From Muribaculaceae bacterium (GTDB lineage: Bacteria; Bacteroidota; Bacteroidia; Bacteroidales; Muribaculaceae): a stretch of 32,731 bases of DNA. Shown here one piece after another: positions 8,643 through 17,476 of the stretch. Under the pieces are notes generated by a model. The model was not told the DNA's origin. It worked only from the letters and a program-made list of their open reading frames with translations, and did no database searches. How positions within the stretch are numbered: position 1 is the first letter of the stretch; every line of letters starts with the position of its first letter. The position numbers and the translations under genes are program-made. The stretch is taken from assembly GCA_017559355.1 (NCBI GenBank), contig JAFYSL010000080.1:1-32731 (forward strand), given 5' to 3'.

Positions 8643-9479
8643 TTACGCGTGGTAAGCGATAAGACCCTCCATTGGTGCTTGAAGGATTTTGCCGATTTTG
8701 CAGTCAACTGCATCAGCTGCTTCTTCAAGAACTTCACGATAGTAGTGAGCGATTGAACCTACAAAGTTAATGCTGTATTCTTTATAGTTAGGATAGTTAG
8801 CAATGTTACGCACGAAGAATGCTTTGAATGCATTCAATACGAGACGGTGAACAGCTGGTTCCTCGATGTTTTGGATAAGGAATGGAGTGATTGAAGCAAG
8901 GAAACGATTAGCTGGGTGCTCACGATAAACCTTTTGAATAATTTTCATGCGGTCAAGATCGTATTGAGCGAGGAATTTTTCGCAAAGAGGTTCTGGAAGT
9001 TGTTTTTTCAACACATCACCCACGAGCAATTTACCAAGAACTGCACCACTACCCTCGTCACCAAGAATGTAACCAAGTGGAGACACATTGTCAACGATTT
9101 TTTCGCCATCGTAGTAGCAAGAGTTAGAACCTGTACCCAAGATACAAGCAATACCTGCTTCATGACCAAAGAGTGCACGAGCAGCAGCAAGGAGGTCGGT
9201 ATAAACTTCAATAACTGGAGCTGGAACATGAGCAGCGATAGCACGACGCACATTGCCACACACTTCATCATTGATACAACCTGCACCATAGAAATAGATG
9301 CTCTCGAAAGTCATACCTTCAACTTCTGGTTTCAATTCATTACCCATACGCTCAGCCATTTCTTCTTCGGTGAGCATAATAGCATTCATACCTGGAGTGA
9401 AGAATTCTTTTACTACTTTTCCTTCTTCAACAGCACACCATTGGATTTTGGTACTGCCACAATCTGCAATTAATTTCAT
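8643..9479 (-). CDS. murK: N-acetylmuramic acid / N-acetylglucosamine kinase (BadF/BcrA ATPase family)
   Basis: This is a cytoplasmic sugar kinase expected to phosphorylate MurNAc (and possibly GlcNAc) at O6 for MurQ. The 278 residues carry the ASKHA-fold ATPase motifs: phosphate-1 DCGSTK (6-11), GAGC (65-68), likely catalytic D95 in VYTDLL, phosphate-2 GTGSN (115-119), and GDEGSG (140-145). There is no signal peptide. It lies between the MurT-like gene and murQ in the order T-K-Q, the arrangement I recall for the T. forsythia murTKQ operon. Substrate preference cannot be told from sequence; a GlcNAc kinase is the alternative. Confidence 0.88.
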   Translation of the reverse strand: MKLIADCGSTKIQWCAVEEGKVVKEFFTPGMNAIMLTEEEMAERMGNELKPEVEGMTFESIYFYGAGCINDEVCGNVRRAIAAHVPAPVIEVYTDLLAAARALFGHEAGIACILGTGSNSCYYDGEKIVDNVSPLGYILGDEGSGAVLGKLLVGDVLKKQLPEPLCEKFLAQYDLDRMKIIQKVYREHPANRFLASITPFLIQNIEEPAVHRLVLNAFKAFFVRNIANYPNYKEYSINFVGSIAHYYREVLEEAADAVDCKIGKILQAPMEGLIAYHA

Positions 9480-9482
9480 GTC

Positions 9483-9503
9483 TTATTTATTATTTATTAT
9501 TTA
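9483..9503. repeat. Three tandem copies of a 7-base unit before murK
   Basis: TTATTTA is repeated three times without interruption in the 29-base gap between the MurT-like gene and murK, ending a few bases before the murK ATG. It lies in the translation initiation region. Confidence 0.6.
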
Positions 9504-9508
9504 TTGTA

Positions 9509-10675
9509 TTATATTTTAATATAGATTTTCTTTCTATAAAGTATATACCCAATCGACCAACAAAGGGCAATAAAGAGTAATGCGTAGATGCATGAAGCGA
9601 GTGTTGGATCGCCAATCATTGGAGAAAGGAACTCTCCATACACATATCCTTTTATAGAGGTATTAGCTGCACCAAACTTGAATGAGCCAAAGATGATGCC
9701 TAATACTCCACCAAGGACATAGAGGAATAATGGGTTAATACCAAATGCTTCAAAGAAACGACACCATTTCTTATATCCTTTGATATCGATAATCCATATC
9801 AACAATGCCAAGAATGTAGAAGCAAGACCACATGTTACAAGAGCAAATGTTGGTGTCCAAAGTTTTTTATTGATGGGAACTGCATAGTCAAAGAGGAATC
9901 CAATAATCATCAATATCGCGCCGATAATAAACAAACGATTTACGCGCATATTAATATCTTTTTCTTCCATCATCTTCATACCTGCCCAGAATCCAATTAA
10001 TACGTGAGCAATAGATGGAATTGTACTCAACAAGCCTTCTGGATCAAAAGCGAGTTTTACACCATCAATGGTATCTTTATACATATGGTCAATACCGAGC
10101 ACAGCTTGGTCAATTACAGATACGATATTTTGCTCTGAGAATATGAGTCCATATTCATCAACAAGGAGTATTACTCCATAACCTACCAATAGTGTTGCTA
10201 CAGCCCACAATAAGTGTTTACAACGAAGCACAAGCACAATAATTGATGCTGCTCCATAGCAAAGAGCCAAACGTGGCATTACGCCGAGAATGCGAATAGT
10301 ATCAAACGAATTGGCTGCTTCCAAGAAAGATTTACCTCCTGCGATACCATAGCACAACTTGCTAAACCATGCGATAGCAAGACCTATCGCAAAGATGATA
10401 ACTGTGCGTTTGATAATTTTGAACAATAATGAGCCCGACATTTTAAATTGAAATTTTCGCATTGAAATAAATGTCGAAATACCCATAATAAACATAAAAA
10501 ATGGGAATATGAGGTCGGTTGGAGTCAATCCATTCCAAGCTGCGTGTCCAAGTGGACGATACATATAACTCCACGATCCTGGATTGTTTACAAGTATCAT
10601 ACCTGCAATAGTGATACCTCGAAGGATATCAAGGGCAAGCATACGCTGACTCTGTTTTTTTACAACTTCTGCCAT
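9509..10675 (-). CDS. murT: MurT/NagX-type polytopic membrane protein, probable MurNAc transporter
   Basis: The 388-residue protein has about ten hydrophobic membrane segments. It opens with the COG4299/DUF5009 signature (LALDILRGITIAGMILVNN, then HAAWNGLTPTDLIFPFFMFI), shared with NagX and with human lysosomal HGSNAT. H44 aligns with the region of the active-site histidine reported for HGSNAT. Databases often name such proteins heparan-alpha-glucosaminide N-acetyltransferase. In T. forsythia I recall that the first gene of murTKQ is needed for MurNAc uptake, so inner-membrane transport, possibly coupled to acetyl transfer, is the better reading here. It is 9 bases from the dehydrogenase gene and 29 from murK. 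The identification as MurT rests on family plus gene order. Confidence 0.78.
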   Translation of the reverse strand: MAEVVKKQSQRMLALDILRGITIAGMILVNNPGSWSYMYRPLGHAAWNGLTPTDLIFPFFMFIMGISTFISMRKFQFKMSGSLLFKIIKRTVIIFAIGLAIAWFSKLCYGIAGGKSFLEAANSFDTIRILGVMPRLALCYGAASIIVLVLRCKHLLWAVATLLVGYGVILLVDEYGLIFSEQNIVSVIDQAVLGIDHMYKDTIDGVKLAFDPEGLLSTIPSIAHVLIGFWAGMKMMEEKDINMRVNRLFIIGAILMIIGFLFDYAVPINKKLWTPTFALVTCGLASTFLALLIWIIDIKGYKKWCRFFEAFGINPLFLYVLGGVLGIIFGSFKFGAANTSIKGYVYGEFLSPMIGDPTLASCIYALLFIALCWSIGYILYRKKIYIKI

Positions 10676-10684
10676 ATATTCTTG

Positions 10685-13483
10685 TTATTTTTTCGATTTA
10701 GTACAACTATCTACCAAATATGCGATAGATTTATAAGGAATACCACTATTTGTAGTAAGACCTATTTCACATGTACGGCTATTTGAGTAACCATGTGTCG
10801 CACCCGATGCTTCAATTTGTGGACGAAGCTTACGCAACGCATATTTATTGAGTTCAGGCATCATGAAACCTTTATCGCCAGCAAAACCACAGCAACCGAC
10901 TTCGGTAGGCACTACGACATTGCGTGAACACATACGCGCAAGTGCAATGATTTTGTCAGCCAAGCCCATGCGACGAGAAGAACATGTAACGTGTACTGCT
11001 ACAGTATCCTCAATTGGGGTAAACTCAAGATTAGGAGCAAGGAATTCATAAATAAATTCAGCTGGTTCATATAGATGCATAGACTTAATATGGTCACGCA
11101 TGCGATGTAGACATGGACTTTGGTCACAAAGCACAGGATATTTGCCATTTTCTGATGCTTCAAGCAATGCTTTTTCTAATTCGGCTGTTTTGCGGTCAGC
11201 AATATCTGGCATACCTTTACTTTCCCAAATCATACCACAACAAAGTTTCTTCATATTTTTAGGGAAGATAACTTCGTAACCAGCCTTATTGCAAAGTGCT
11301 ATAACAGTATCTACAAGCGTTTCTACTTTTTTCCCTTTTTCACGTGATTGACCCATTGTTTGGTTAATACAACTTGGGAAATATACCACTTTTTTATCGG
11401 CAGGTTGAGTTGCAACCTTAGGAGAATAGAATGCACCTGGTAGCGATGGAGTCCACAAAGGAACACCTACTTTATTCAAAGCTCCACCAATTGCATTTAC
11501 TCCGCGTTCACCAAGCACTGCCCCTGCAAGATTTGCAGCAGAAAGTACAGGACGGAATACTCCAGTAATTGCATGGAGATTTTTAGCAGCAAAATCGCCT
11601 ATCTTATAACCCATACTTCCCTTAGGCAACGCTTCGCGACGAAGGTCGTGAACCATTTCGCCTGTATTATTACCCATAGGACACGATACGCTACACAATC
11701 CATCTCCAGCACAAGTAGAATTTCCGTATGACTTGAATTGTTTTTCAAGACGAGCCAAGCGAGCAGGATCTTCTCCTGTATTTTTTAGACGAGTAATTTC
11801 ACGTTGAGTAACAATGCGTTGACGTGATGATAACGAATCAGCATAACCACAAGTTACACAATTCACTTCACAGAATCCACATTCAATACATTTATCAACA
11901 TGAGGATTTGTCAATGGCATTGGTTTCAATCCTTTAATATAACATTCTGGATCATCGTTAAAGATTACACCTGGATTGAGAATATTTTGAGGGTCGAAAA
12001 GTTCTTTTACACGTTTCATCATTGTCCAAGCCTTTTCACCCCATTCTTTCTTAACAAATGGAGCCATGTTGCGACCAGTACCATGTTCGGCTTTCAATGA
12101 GCCATCATAACGATCAACAACAAGACGCTCTACAGCCAACATCAACTCTTTATAGCGATTGATTTCTTCTTCAGAGTCAAACGACTGTGATATAATAAAG
12201 TGATAGTTTCCTTCAAGAGCATGGCCATAGATACATGCATCGTTATAACCACTATCTTGAAGCAATTGTTGCAATTCTACAGTTGCCTTTGGGAGGTCTT
12301 CAATGTGGAACGCAACGTCTTCAATAAGCACTGTTGTGCCAAGAGGACGAGTACCACCTACTGATGGGAAAATACCTGAACGAATTTTCCAATATTGTGA
12401 ATACTCTTCAGGTTTATCGGTAAAGTAGGCTGGTTTGTATAAATTAAATGGTTTAAGAATTTCAAGTATTTCATTGATATTCTTTTGCAACTCTTCGGGA
12501 GTATCAGCCTTAGTTTCGGTGAGAACTGCAGTAAGTCCTTCACCAGTAGTATCGTTAACTGCCGAAAGTGATTTTTTATCAAGAAGTTCAGCCCCAGCAA
12601 CAGGACCTTTCTTCATTGCCACAACAGCTTTACAAGCTTCTTCCAAGTCGCTGAAATAAAGCATTGCACTTGCTGAGTGAGGATAGAGATGCGCTGTATT
12701 TACAGTAATCTCTGAAAGGAAAGCTAATGTTCCTTCCGAACCCACAATGCTGTGAGCAATAATTTCAAATGGATCGTCAAATTCAACAAATGGCAACAAG
12801 TTCAAACCTGTTACATTTTTAATGCTGTATTTATGTTTAATACGTTCAACGAGTTCTTTGTCGGCACGAATTTCGTTACGCAAATTCATAATACCTTCAA
12901 CAAATTGAGGTTTGTTCAACGCAAAAAGCTTGCGAGAACGATCATCGCCAGTATCTAGCACAGTACCATCGGCAAATACCAATCGCACTGATTTCAAGAT
13001 TTTGTCGCTATTGGCATGAGTACCGCAGTTCATACCCGAAGCATTGTTAACCACAATACCACCCACCATTGCCGAGTTTTTAGAAGCGGGGTCGGGAGAG
13101 AACATACGGCCATAGGGACGTAGGTAGTCATTTACACGACTACCTATAATCCCAGGCTGTAGTTTTATTGTTTCAGCACCTGGACCAATTTTATAACCTT
13201 CCCAGTGCTTACCTGCTACGATAAGAATTGAGTCACTAATAGCTTGCCCCGAAAGACTTGTACCTGCTGCACGGAATGTAACAGGAAGATTATGTTTCGA
13301 TGCTATTGACAACAATTTAGAAACTTCTTCTTCATTATTCGAGCGAATAACTATTTGAGGTATCATGCGATAGAAACCAGCATCAGTACCCCATGCAAGA
13401 AGGCGAAGATCATCGGTATATATACGATCTTTTGATACTATACCTTTAATGTCTTGTAAGAACTTTTTATAAGCAAGTTTCAT
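10685..13483 (-). CDS. FAD/Fe-S D-2-hydroxyacid dehydrogenase (D-lactate dehydrogenase-like, GlcD-GlcF fusion)
   Basis: The 932-residue protein fuses a GlcD-like flavin half to a GlcF-like iron-sulfur half. An FAD_binding_4 domain (about 40-180) contains FRAAGTSLSGQA (70-81) and NNASGMNCG. An FAD oxidase C-terminal domain follows (about 230-505), with HALEGNYHF and EHGTGR. Two Fe-S motifs come next: CIECGFCEVNC (532-542) and CAGDGLCSVSCP (591-602). Two CCG-type cysteine domains (CCGMIWESKGM, CCGFAGDKGF) close the protein. Such enzymes oxidise D-lactate or related D-2-hydroxyacids and pass electrons to the quinone pool at the membrane. MurQ releases D-lactate, so its place in this operon suggests D-lactate oxidation. 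D-2-hydroxyglutarate or glycolate are alternative substrates. Confidence 0.85.
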   Translation of the reverse strand: MKLAYKKFLQDIKGIVSKDRIYTDDLRLLAWGTDAGFYRMIPQIVIRSNNEEEVSKLLSIASKHNLPVTFRAAGTSLSGQAISDSILIVAGKHWEGYKIGPGAETIKLQPGIIGSRVNDYLRPYGRMFSPDPASKNSAMVGGIVVNNASGMNCGTHANSDKILKSVRLVFADGTVLDTGDDRSRKLFALNKPQFVEGIMNLRNEIRADKELVERIKHKYSIKNVTGLNLLPFVEFDDPFEIIAHSIVGSEGTLAFLSEITVNTAHLYPHSASAMLYFSDLEEACKAVVAMKKGPVAGAELLDKKSLSAVNDTTGEGLTAVLTETKADTPEELQKNINEILEILKPFNLYKPAYFTDKPEEYSQYWKIRSGIFPSVGGTRPLGTTVLIEDVAFHIEDLPKATVELQQLLQDSGYNDACIYGHALEGNYHFIISQSFDSEEEINRYKELMLAVERLVVDRYDGSLKAEHGTGRNMAPFVKKEWGEKAWTMMKRVKELFDPQNILNPGVIFNDDPECYIKGLKPMPLTNPHVDKCIECGFCEVNCVTCGYADSLSSRQRIVTQREITRLKNTGEDPARLARLEKQFKSYGNSTCAGDGLCSVSCPMGNNTGEMVHDLRREALPKGSMGYKIGDFAAKNLHAITGVFRPVLSAANLAGAVLGERGVNAIGGALNKVGVPLWTPSLPGAFYSPKVATQPADKKVVYFPSCINQTMGQSREKGKKVETLVDTVIALCNKAGYEVIFPKNMKKLCCGMIWESKGMPDIADRKTAELEKALLEASENGKYPVLCDQSPCLHRMRDHIKSMHLYEPAEFIYEFLAPNLEFTPIEDTVAVHVTCSSRRMGLADKIIALARMCSRNVVVPTEVGCCGFAGDKGFMMPELNKYALRKLRPQIEASGATHGYSNSRTCEIGLTTNSGIPYKSIAYLVDSCTKSKK

Positions 13484-13504
13484 AATGACTTAATTTATCT
13501 GTTT

Positions 13505-14752
13505 TTATTTGTAGAGATAATATTTAGCCGATTTAGCTTTGAATGCTTCTGCATCTTTATTCCAATAATCGATAATATCGGCTACTTTATAGTTTTTAGA
13601 AAATTTGATACGAATTTGATCAGTACCACACACTTTATCAAACATGTTCCAACGGTTGCCCAAAGTACCTTGACCATCTTCATCAAGGAGGCGCTTGTCG
13701 GGATACATTTCGGCCAAAATTTCCATTGCGTGGAATTGTACCATTGTCAATTCACAATCAAGCACATCGGTAACATAAAGTTGAACACCTTGAAGATTTT
13801 CGCCTTTACCTACACTATAATATGGTTTAATGTGAATAGGACGGAACATAATACCTTTAAGATTTAATGCGTTCAAACGATTGCAAAACTCAGTTGCATC
13901 AATCCATGAAGCACAAATCAATTGGAATGGCATTGTGTAACCTACACCAATCGACACGAAATACAATTCACCAATAATACCTGTTGTGGGGTAATAAATT
14001 GCCGATTGTGGATATGGTTGATGAGGTGAAGGAAGAATCCAAGGCATACCAGTTTGGTCAAACGTCATGTAACGATGCCAACCTGTCATAGGCACAACTG
14101 TCAATTTTGTTTTCTTGCCACCTTTCAACATACCATCGTTGAGCATAAGAGCAAGCTCACCAGGAGTCAAACCATAAAGATAAGGGATCTTGAATTGGCT
14201 TACCAATGAGAAGAAGCCTTCTTCAACAAGGTTACCTTCCACTTTCAAACCTGAAAGTGGATTAGGACGATCGAGCACCATAAATTCCTTATCATTTTCG
14301 GCACAAGCTTCCATACACAACCCCATTGTGCTGATAAAAGTGAATGAGCGACAACCATTATCTTGAATATCATATACAAGCACATCGACATCTTTAAGCA
14401 TTTCGGCCGATGGTTTCTTATTTTTACCATATAATGAATAAACAGTTACACCTGTTTTTGAGTCGGTATAAGTATCTACTTTTTCACCAGCAGCAATATC
14501 GCCACGCACACCATGTTCGGGGCTATAAAGGGCATTAAGTTTCACACCAGGAGCATTAGCAAGGATGTCGATTGTTGACACGAGGTTATTATCAACACCA
14601 CTTGGGTTAGTAATTAAACCCACACGTTTGCCTTTCAACTGCTCAAAACCACCATCACGGAGTGTTTCCACACCTGGTTTTACTTGAGCAGAAGCTGCCA
14701 TTGCCACAAGGGCAATGGCTAGCACTGATATTTTTTTTAACATTGAAGTCAT
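13505..14752 (-). CDS. namZ: Exo-beta-N-acetylmuramidase NamZ-like (DUF1343, GH171)
   Basis: NamZ enzymes release MurNAc from the non-reducing end of peptidoglycan chains already stripped of peptides. The 415-residue protein has a signal peptide (MLKKISVLAIALVAMAASAQ) with no lipobox cysteine, so a periplasmic location is likely. Family features include GKRVGLITNPSGVD (41-54), SPEHGVRGD (77-85) with the conserved Glu-His, VLVYDIQDNGCRSFTFI, and DRPNPLSG. The start at 14752 leaves 4 bases after the permease stop. An in-frame ATG at 14743 (MLKK) is an equally good start. Upstream amidases would supply denuded glycan, and the MurNAc product would feed MurT, MurK and MurQ. Confidence 0.9.
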   Translation of the reverse strand: MTSMLKKISVLAIALVAMAASAQVKPGVETLRDGGFEQLKGKRVGLITNPSGVDNNLVSTIDILANAPGVKLNALYSPEHGVRGDIAAGEKVDTYTDSKTGVTVYSLYGKNKKPSAEMLKDVDVLVYDIQDNGCRSFTFISTMGLCMEACAENDKEFMVLDRPNPLSGLKVEGNLVEEGFFSLVSQFKIPYLYGLTPGELALMLNDGMLKGGKKTKLTVVPMTGWHRYMTFDQTGMPWILPSPHQPYPQSAIYYPTTGIIGELYFVSIGVGYTMPFQLICASWIDATEFCNRLNALNLKGIMFRPIHIKPYYSVGKGENLQGVQLYVTDVLDCELTMVQFHAMEILAEMYPDKRLLDEDGQGTLGNRWNMFDKVCGTDQIRIKFSKNYKVADIIDYWNKDAEAFKAKSAKYYLYK

Positions 14753-14756
14753 GTTA

Positions 14757-16124
14757 TTATTTCTTTTCTTCTACTTGTTTTGCACCATATTTAGGGTCGA
14801 TGTGTTTGCGAACAAGAGCAGTTACTGTCCAAGTTGCAAAGTTACAAGCTAGTACCCACCAGAAGAACATGATGTAAGAGTTGCCAAGGAGACTTTCTTT
14901 AATGTAACCTGCAGCCATACCTGGAAGCATCATACCGAGTGCCATGAATGCTGTACAGATTGCATAGTGAGAAGTTTTGTAAGGACCATCTGCGAAATAC
15001 ATCATATAAAGCATAAACGCGGTGAAACCGAAACCATATGCAAATTGTTCAAGAACGATTGCGCTGAAGATAATTGCTTTACCTCCGATTTCAGCATATG
15101 AAGGTTGAACGTTTGAAAGAATGATGTATGCAACACAGTTGAGTGAAGTAGCAAGAGCCATAGGCCAAATCCATTTCTTAAGACCACCTTTAGATGCTAC
15201 GATACCACCGATGATACCACCAATGGTGAGACCGATGATTGCAAGTGTACCATAAGCAAAACCAACTTCAGTTTGAGTCATACCAAGACCACCTGCATCG
15301 CGAGAAGCAAGAAGGAATGGTTGACAAAGTTTTACTACTTGAGCTTCAGGAAGACGATAAAGAAGCATGAACAACATTGCAAGAATCACATGTTTCTTTT
15401 GGAAGAATGTTACGAAAGAACCAGAGAACTCTTTGAGAATATCACCAATACTTTTCTTTTTAGCATCTTCTCCACCTACAGCCTTGTCAGCAGTAGGAGC
15501 TGGAAGAATAAATGTGTGATAGATTGAAACAACTGCAAAGAATACAGCACAAATGATTACTGTGTATTTCCAACCAAGAGCAACATCACCTGTTTGAGAT
15601 TGGAGGATACCTGCAAGAATTACAAGACCACCTTGACCAAACACGTTAGCACAACGATAGAATGTAGAACGAATTCCGACAAACATACTTTGTTCAGAAG
15701 TGTTGAGAGCGAGCATATAGAAGCCATCAGATGCGATGTCGTGAGTTGCTGAACAGAATGCAGTAATAAAATAGAAGAACAAACAAAGCATGAATGCATT
15801 AACTGGAAGACCGTTTGCAATTTCTTCTTTGTTTGGCAATGGAAGTGTAAATGCGATAGCTGCAAGACCTACTGCAACACAAATTTGCATAGTTACAGTC
15901 CACCAACGTTTTGTGCGAATAATATCTACAATAGGACCCCAGAAAGGTTTAATTACCCAAGGAAGGTACAACCAACCTGTGTAAAGAGTAGCGTCGGTTT
16001 CCGACATACCAAGTTGAGTAAAGAGAACCATTGTCACCATATTGATGAAAATAAATGGAATCCCTTGTGCAAAATAGAGCGAAGGAATCCACGCCCAAGG
16101 ATTGCGTTTTGTTGCTTTAGCCAT
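14757..16124 (-). CDS. ampG: AmpG-like MFS muropeptide permease
   Basis: The 455-residue polytopic protein has about 12 hydrophobic segments. AmpG/SLC33-type features are seen in the first half: the N-terminal SLYFAQGIPFIFINMVTMVL, then LPWVIKPFWGPIVD, and DIASDGFYMLAL. AmpG permeases bring GlcNAc-anhydroMurNAc and its peptides across the inner membrane by proton symport. A long charged cytoplasmic loop lies between the halves (around AKKKSIGDILKEF). It is followed 4 bases later by namZ. Neighbours on both sides act on peptidoglycan, so anhydro-muropeptides or disaccharides are the likely cargo; exact substrate is inferred. Confidence 0.85.
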   Translation of the reverse strand: MAKATKRNPWAWIPSLYFAQGIPFIFINMVTMVLFTQLGMSETDATLYTGWLYLPWVIKPFWGPIVDIIRTKRWWTVTMQICVAVGLAAIAFTLPLPNKEEIANGLPVNAFMLCLFFYFITAFCSATHDIASDGFYMLALNTSEQSMFVGIRSTFYRCANVFGQGGLVILAGILQSQTGDVALGWKYTVIICAVFFAVVSIYHTFILPAPTADKAVGGEDAKKKSIGDILKEFSGSFVTFFQKKHVILAMLFMLLYRLPEAQVVKLCQPFLLASRDAGGLGMTQTEVGFAYGTLAIIGLTIGGIIGGIVASKGGLKKWIWPMALATSLNCVAYIILSNVQPSYAEIGGKAIIFSAIVLEQFAYGFGFTAFMLYMMYFADGPYKTSHYAICTAFMALGMMLPGMAAGYIKESLLGNSYIMFFWWVLACNFATWTVTALVRKHIDPKYGAKQVEEKK

Positions 16125-16147
16125 TTTCTTTTTCTTTATTTAGTTTA

Positions 16148-17464
16148 TTAATATAATTCTTTGATTTCAGCGTCAACGAAGTAGTGGAGAAGGATTTCTT
16201 TGTAGTTATATCCTTTAGCACCCATTACTGCTGCACCAATTTGGCAAAGGCCTACACCATGCCCCCAACCTGCACCTTTGAGAGTGAATGTTGAAGGAAG
16301 TCCGTTTGCATCATTTTCACCTTTTTCAACCACAAATGCTGAGCTATAGAGGTGAGAAGGAGAAAGAGTGCGACGGATTTCAAGTTCTTTACCAATAGTA
16401 AGAGTTTTGTTAGTACCTACGATTTTGAGTTTATAAAGTCTACCCGAAGTACCACGAGCGATAGGTTCGAGATCAACGATATTACCATAATCCATACCTG
16501 AGCGTTCTTTCACCAATTTAGAAATTTCTTCTTGAGTGTAAGTAACCTCCCAACGATAGAAGTCGGTAGTTTCTTGGTCATAGTTATTTAGAACTTGTGA
16601 AAGGATTTCAGCGTCAGAAGTATTACAATGAGCTTCTGGACGAGTCAAAATCCATTCTCGAGCATTTTCTTCGATAGTTAAGTCGGGGAAATCAGTTTCA
16701 TTTTCACCATCGCGACGAGCTGCAAGATAGTCATAATGAATAGGTTCCCAGCAGTTTTCAAATTCTTCATAAACGCCACCACAGCATTTAGAAAAACGAG
16801 CGTCACAAAGATTTTCACCATCCATCAATACTTGGCCACGAGTTGCTTCAATTGCTTTAGCAACCTCGGGAGTAGACGCACGAGTAATACCTTGGTAACG
16901 TTGACAGTGGTCGTCGGCACATACATCAAAGTTGATGTGATCTTCACGGTCATACCACTTAATCATTTCATCGTCAGATGTTTTTTCAACAGCCGAATAT
17001 TGTTCGCCTGCATCAACGATGCGTTTGTTTTTATCAATTTGAGCCAACAACCAGCTACGAGAAATAACAGCGTGTGCTTTAAGCAATTCAAGCGAAGCTG
17101 TTGCACTCATTTCTGATGAAATTACGCTCAAAAGATAGTCTTCTACACCTAATATATTAATAGGTGTGATTTTGCCATTTTCAACGATAAGTTTGAGAGC
17201 TCCTTTGAAACGTTGATTTTCTTTACGCTCCCAGTGGAAGTTCACCCCAATGGTCACATCTTCAAGCCAAAAGGAAACTTCATCGTTTGTTGGTTCAAAA
17301 AATAGTTCGGTATATTCTTTATTGTTCCAAATAATAGATTTACCATCGGTGGTAGCCACTTGGCTACCACTGACAGTAGTATCTGAAACATGGAAATCAC
17401 CGTCGAGGATAAATTTTACCTCTGCGGCACTCATGATGCCGACCTTAATTTTGGGTTCTTCCAT
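16148..17464 (-). CDS. SpoIID/LytB-domain protein without signal peptide
   Basis: SpoIID of Bacillus is a lytic transglycosylase acting on peptide-stripped glycan. This 438-residue relative keeps the core VISSEMS, where E118 aligns with the catalytic Glu, then LKAHAVISRSWLLAQ. It also keeps a cysteine-rich middle (CADDHC, CDARFSKCCGG; possible metal site) and the terminal GWGHGVGLCQIGA. The N-terminus (MEEPKIKVGIMSAAEVKFIL) is not a signal peptide. The upstream gene ends only 12 bases away, so no longer start is possible. The protein may therefore act in the cytoplasm on imported wall fragments, or leave by an unknown route. It precedes the AmpG-like permease by 23 bases. The presence of this domain does not imply sporulation. 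Confidence 0.85.
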   Translation of the reverse strand: MEEPKIKVGIMSAAEVKFILDGDFHVSDTTVSGSQVATTDGKSIIWNNKEYTELFFEPTNDEVSFWLEDVTIGVNFHWERKENQRFKGALKLIVENGKITPINILGVEDYLLSVISSEMSATASLELLKAHAVISRSWLLAQIDKNKRIVDAGEQYSAVEKTSDDEMIKWYDREDHINFDVCADDHCQRYQGITRASTPEVAKAIEATRGQVLMDGENLCDARFSKCCGGVYEEFENCWEPIHYDYLAARRDGENETDFPDLTIEENAREWILTRPEAHCNTSDAEILSQVLNNYDQETTDFYRWEVTYTQEEISKLVKERSGMDYGNIVDLEPIARGTSGRLYKLKIVGTNKTLTIGKELEIRRTLSPSHLYSSAFVVEKGENDANGLPSTFTLKGAGWGHGVGLCQIGAAVMGAKGYNYKEILLHYFVDAEIKELY

Positions 17465-17476
17465 TAATTGTTTGTT

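Noticed and set aside
8916-9473. 185-codon plus-strand ORF opposite murK
   Set aside because: The opposite strand encodes a protein with intact kinase motifs; the plus-strand product is Phe/His/Thr-rich and unlike any protein.
9483-9503. CRISPR-like or microsatellite array
   Set aside because: There are only three 7-base units with no spacers; too small for a CRISPR.
9509-10675. Heparan-alpha-glucosaminide N-acetyltransferase as the function
   Set aside because: The family name comes from the human relative; the murT-murK-murQ order makes MurNAc uptake the better hypothesis here.
16148-17464. Sporulation gene
   Set aside because: The SpoIID domain alone is not evidence of sporulation; no other sporulation gene is present and the surrounding genes are Bacteroidota-type.
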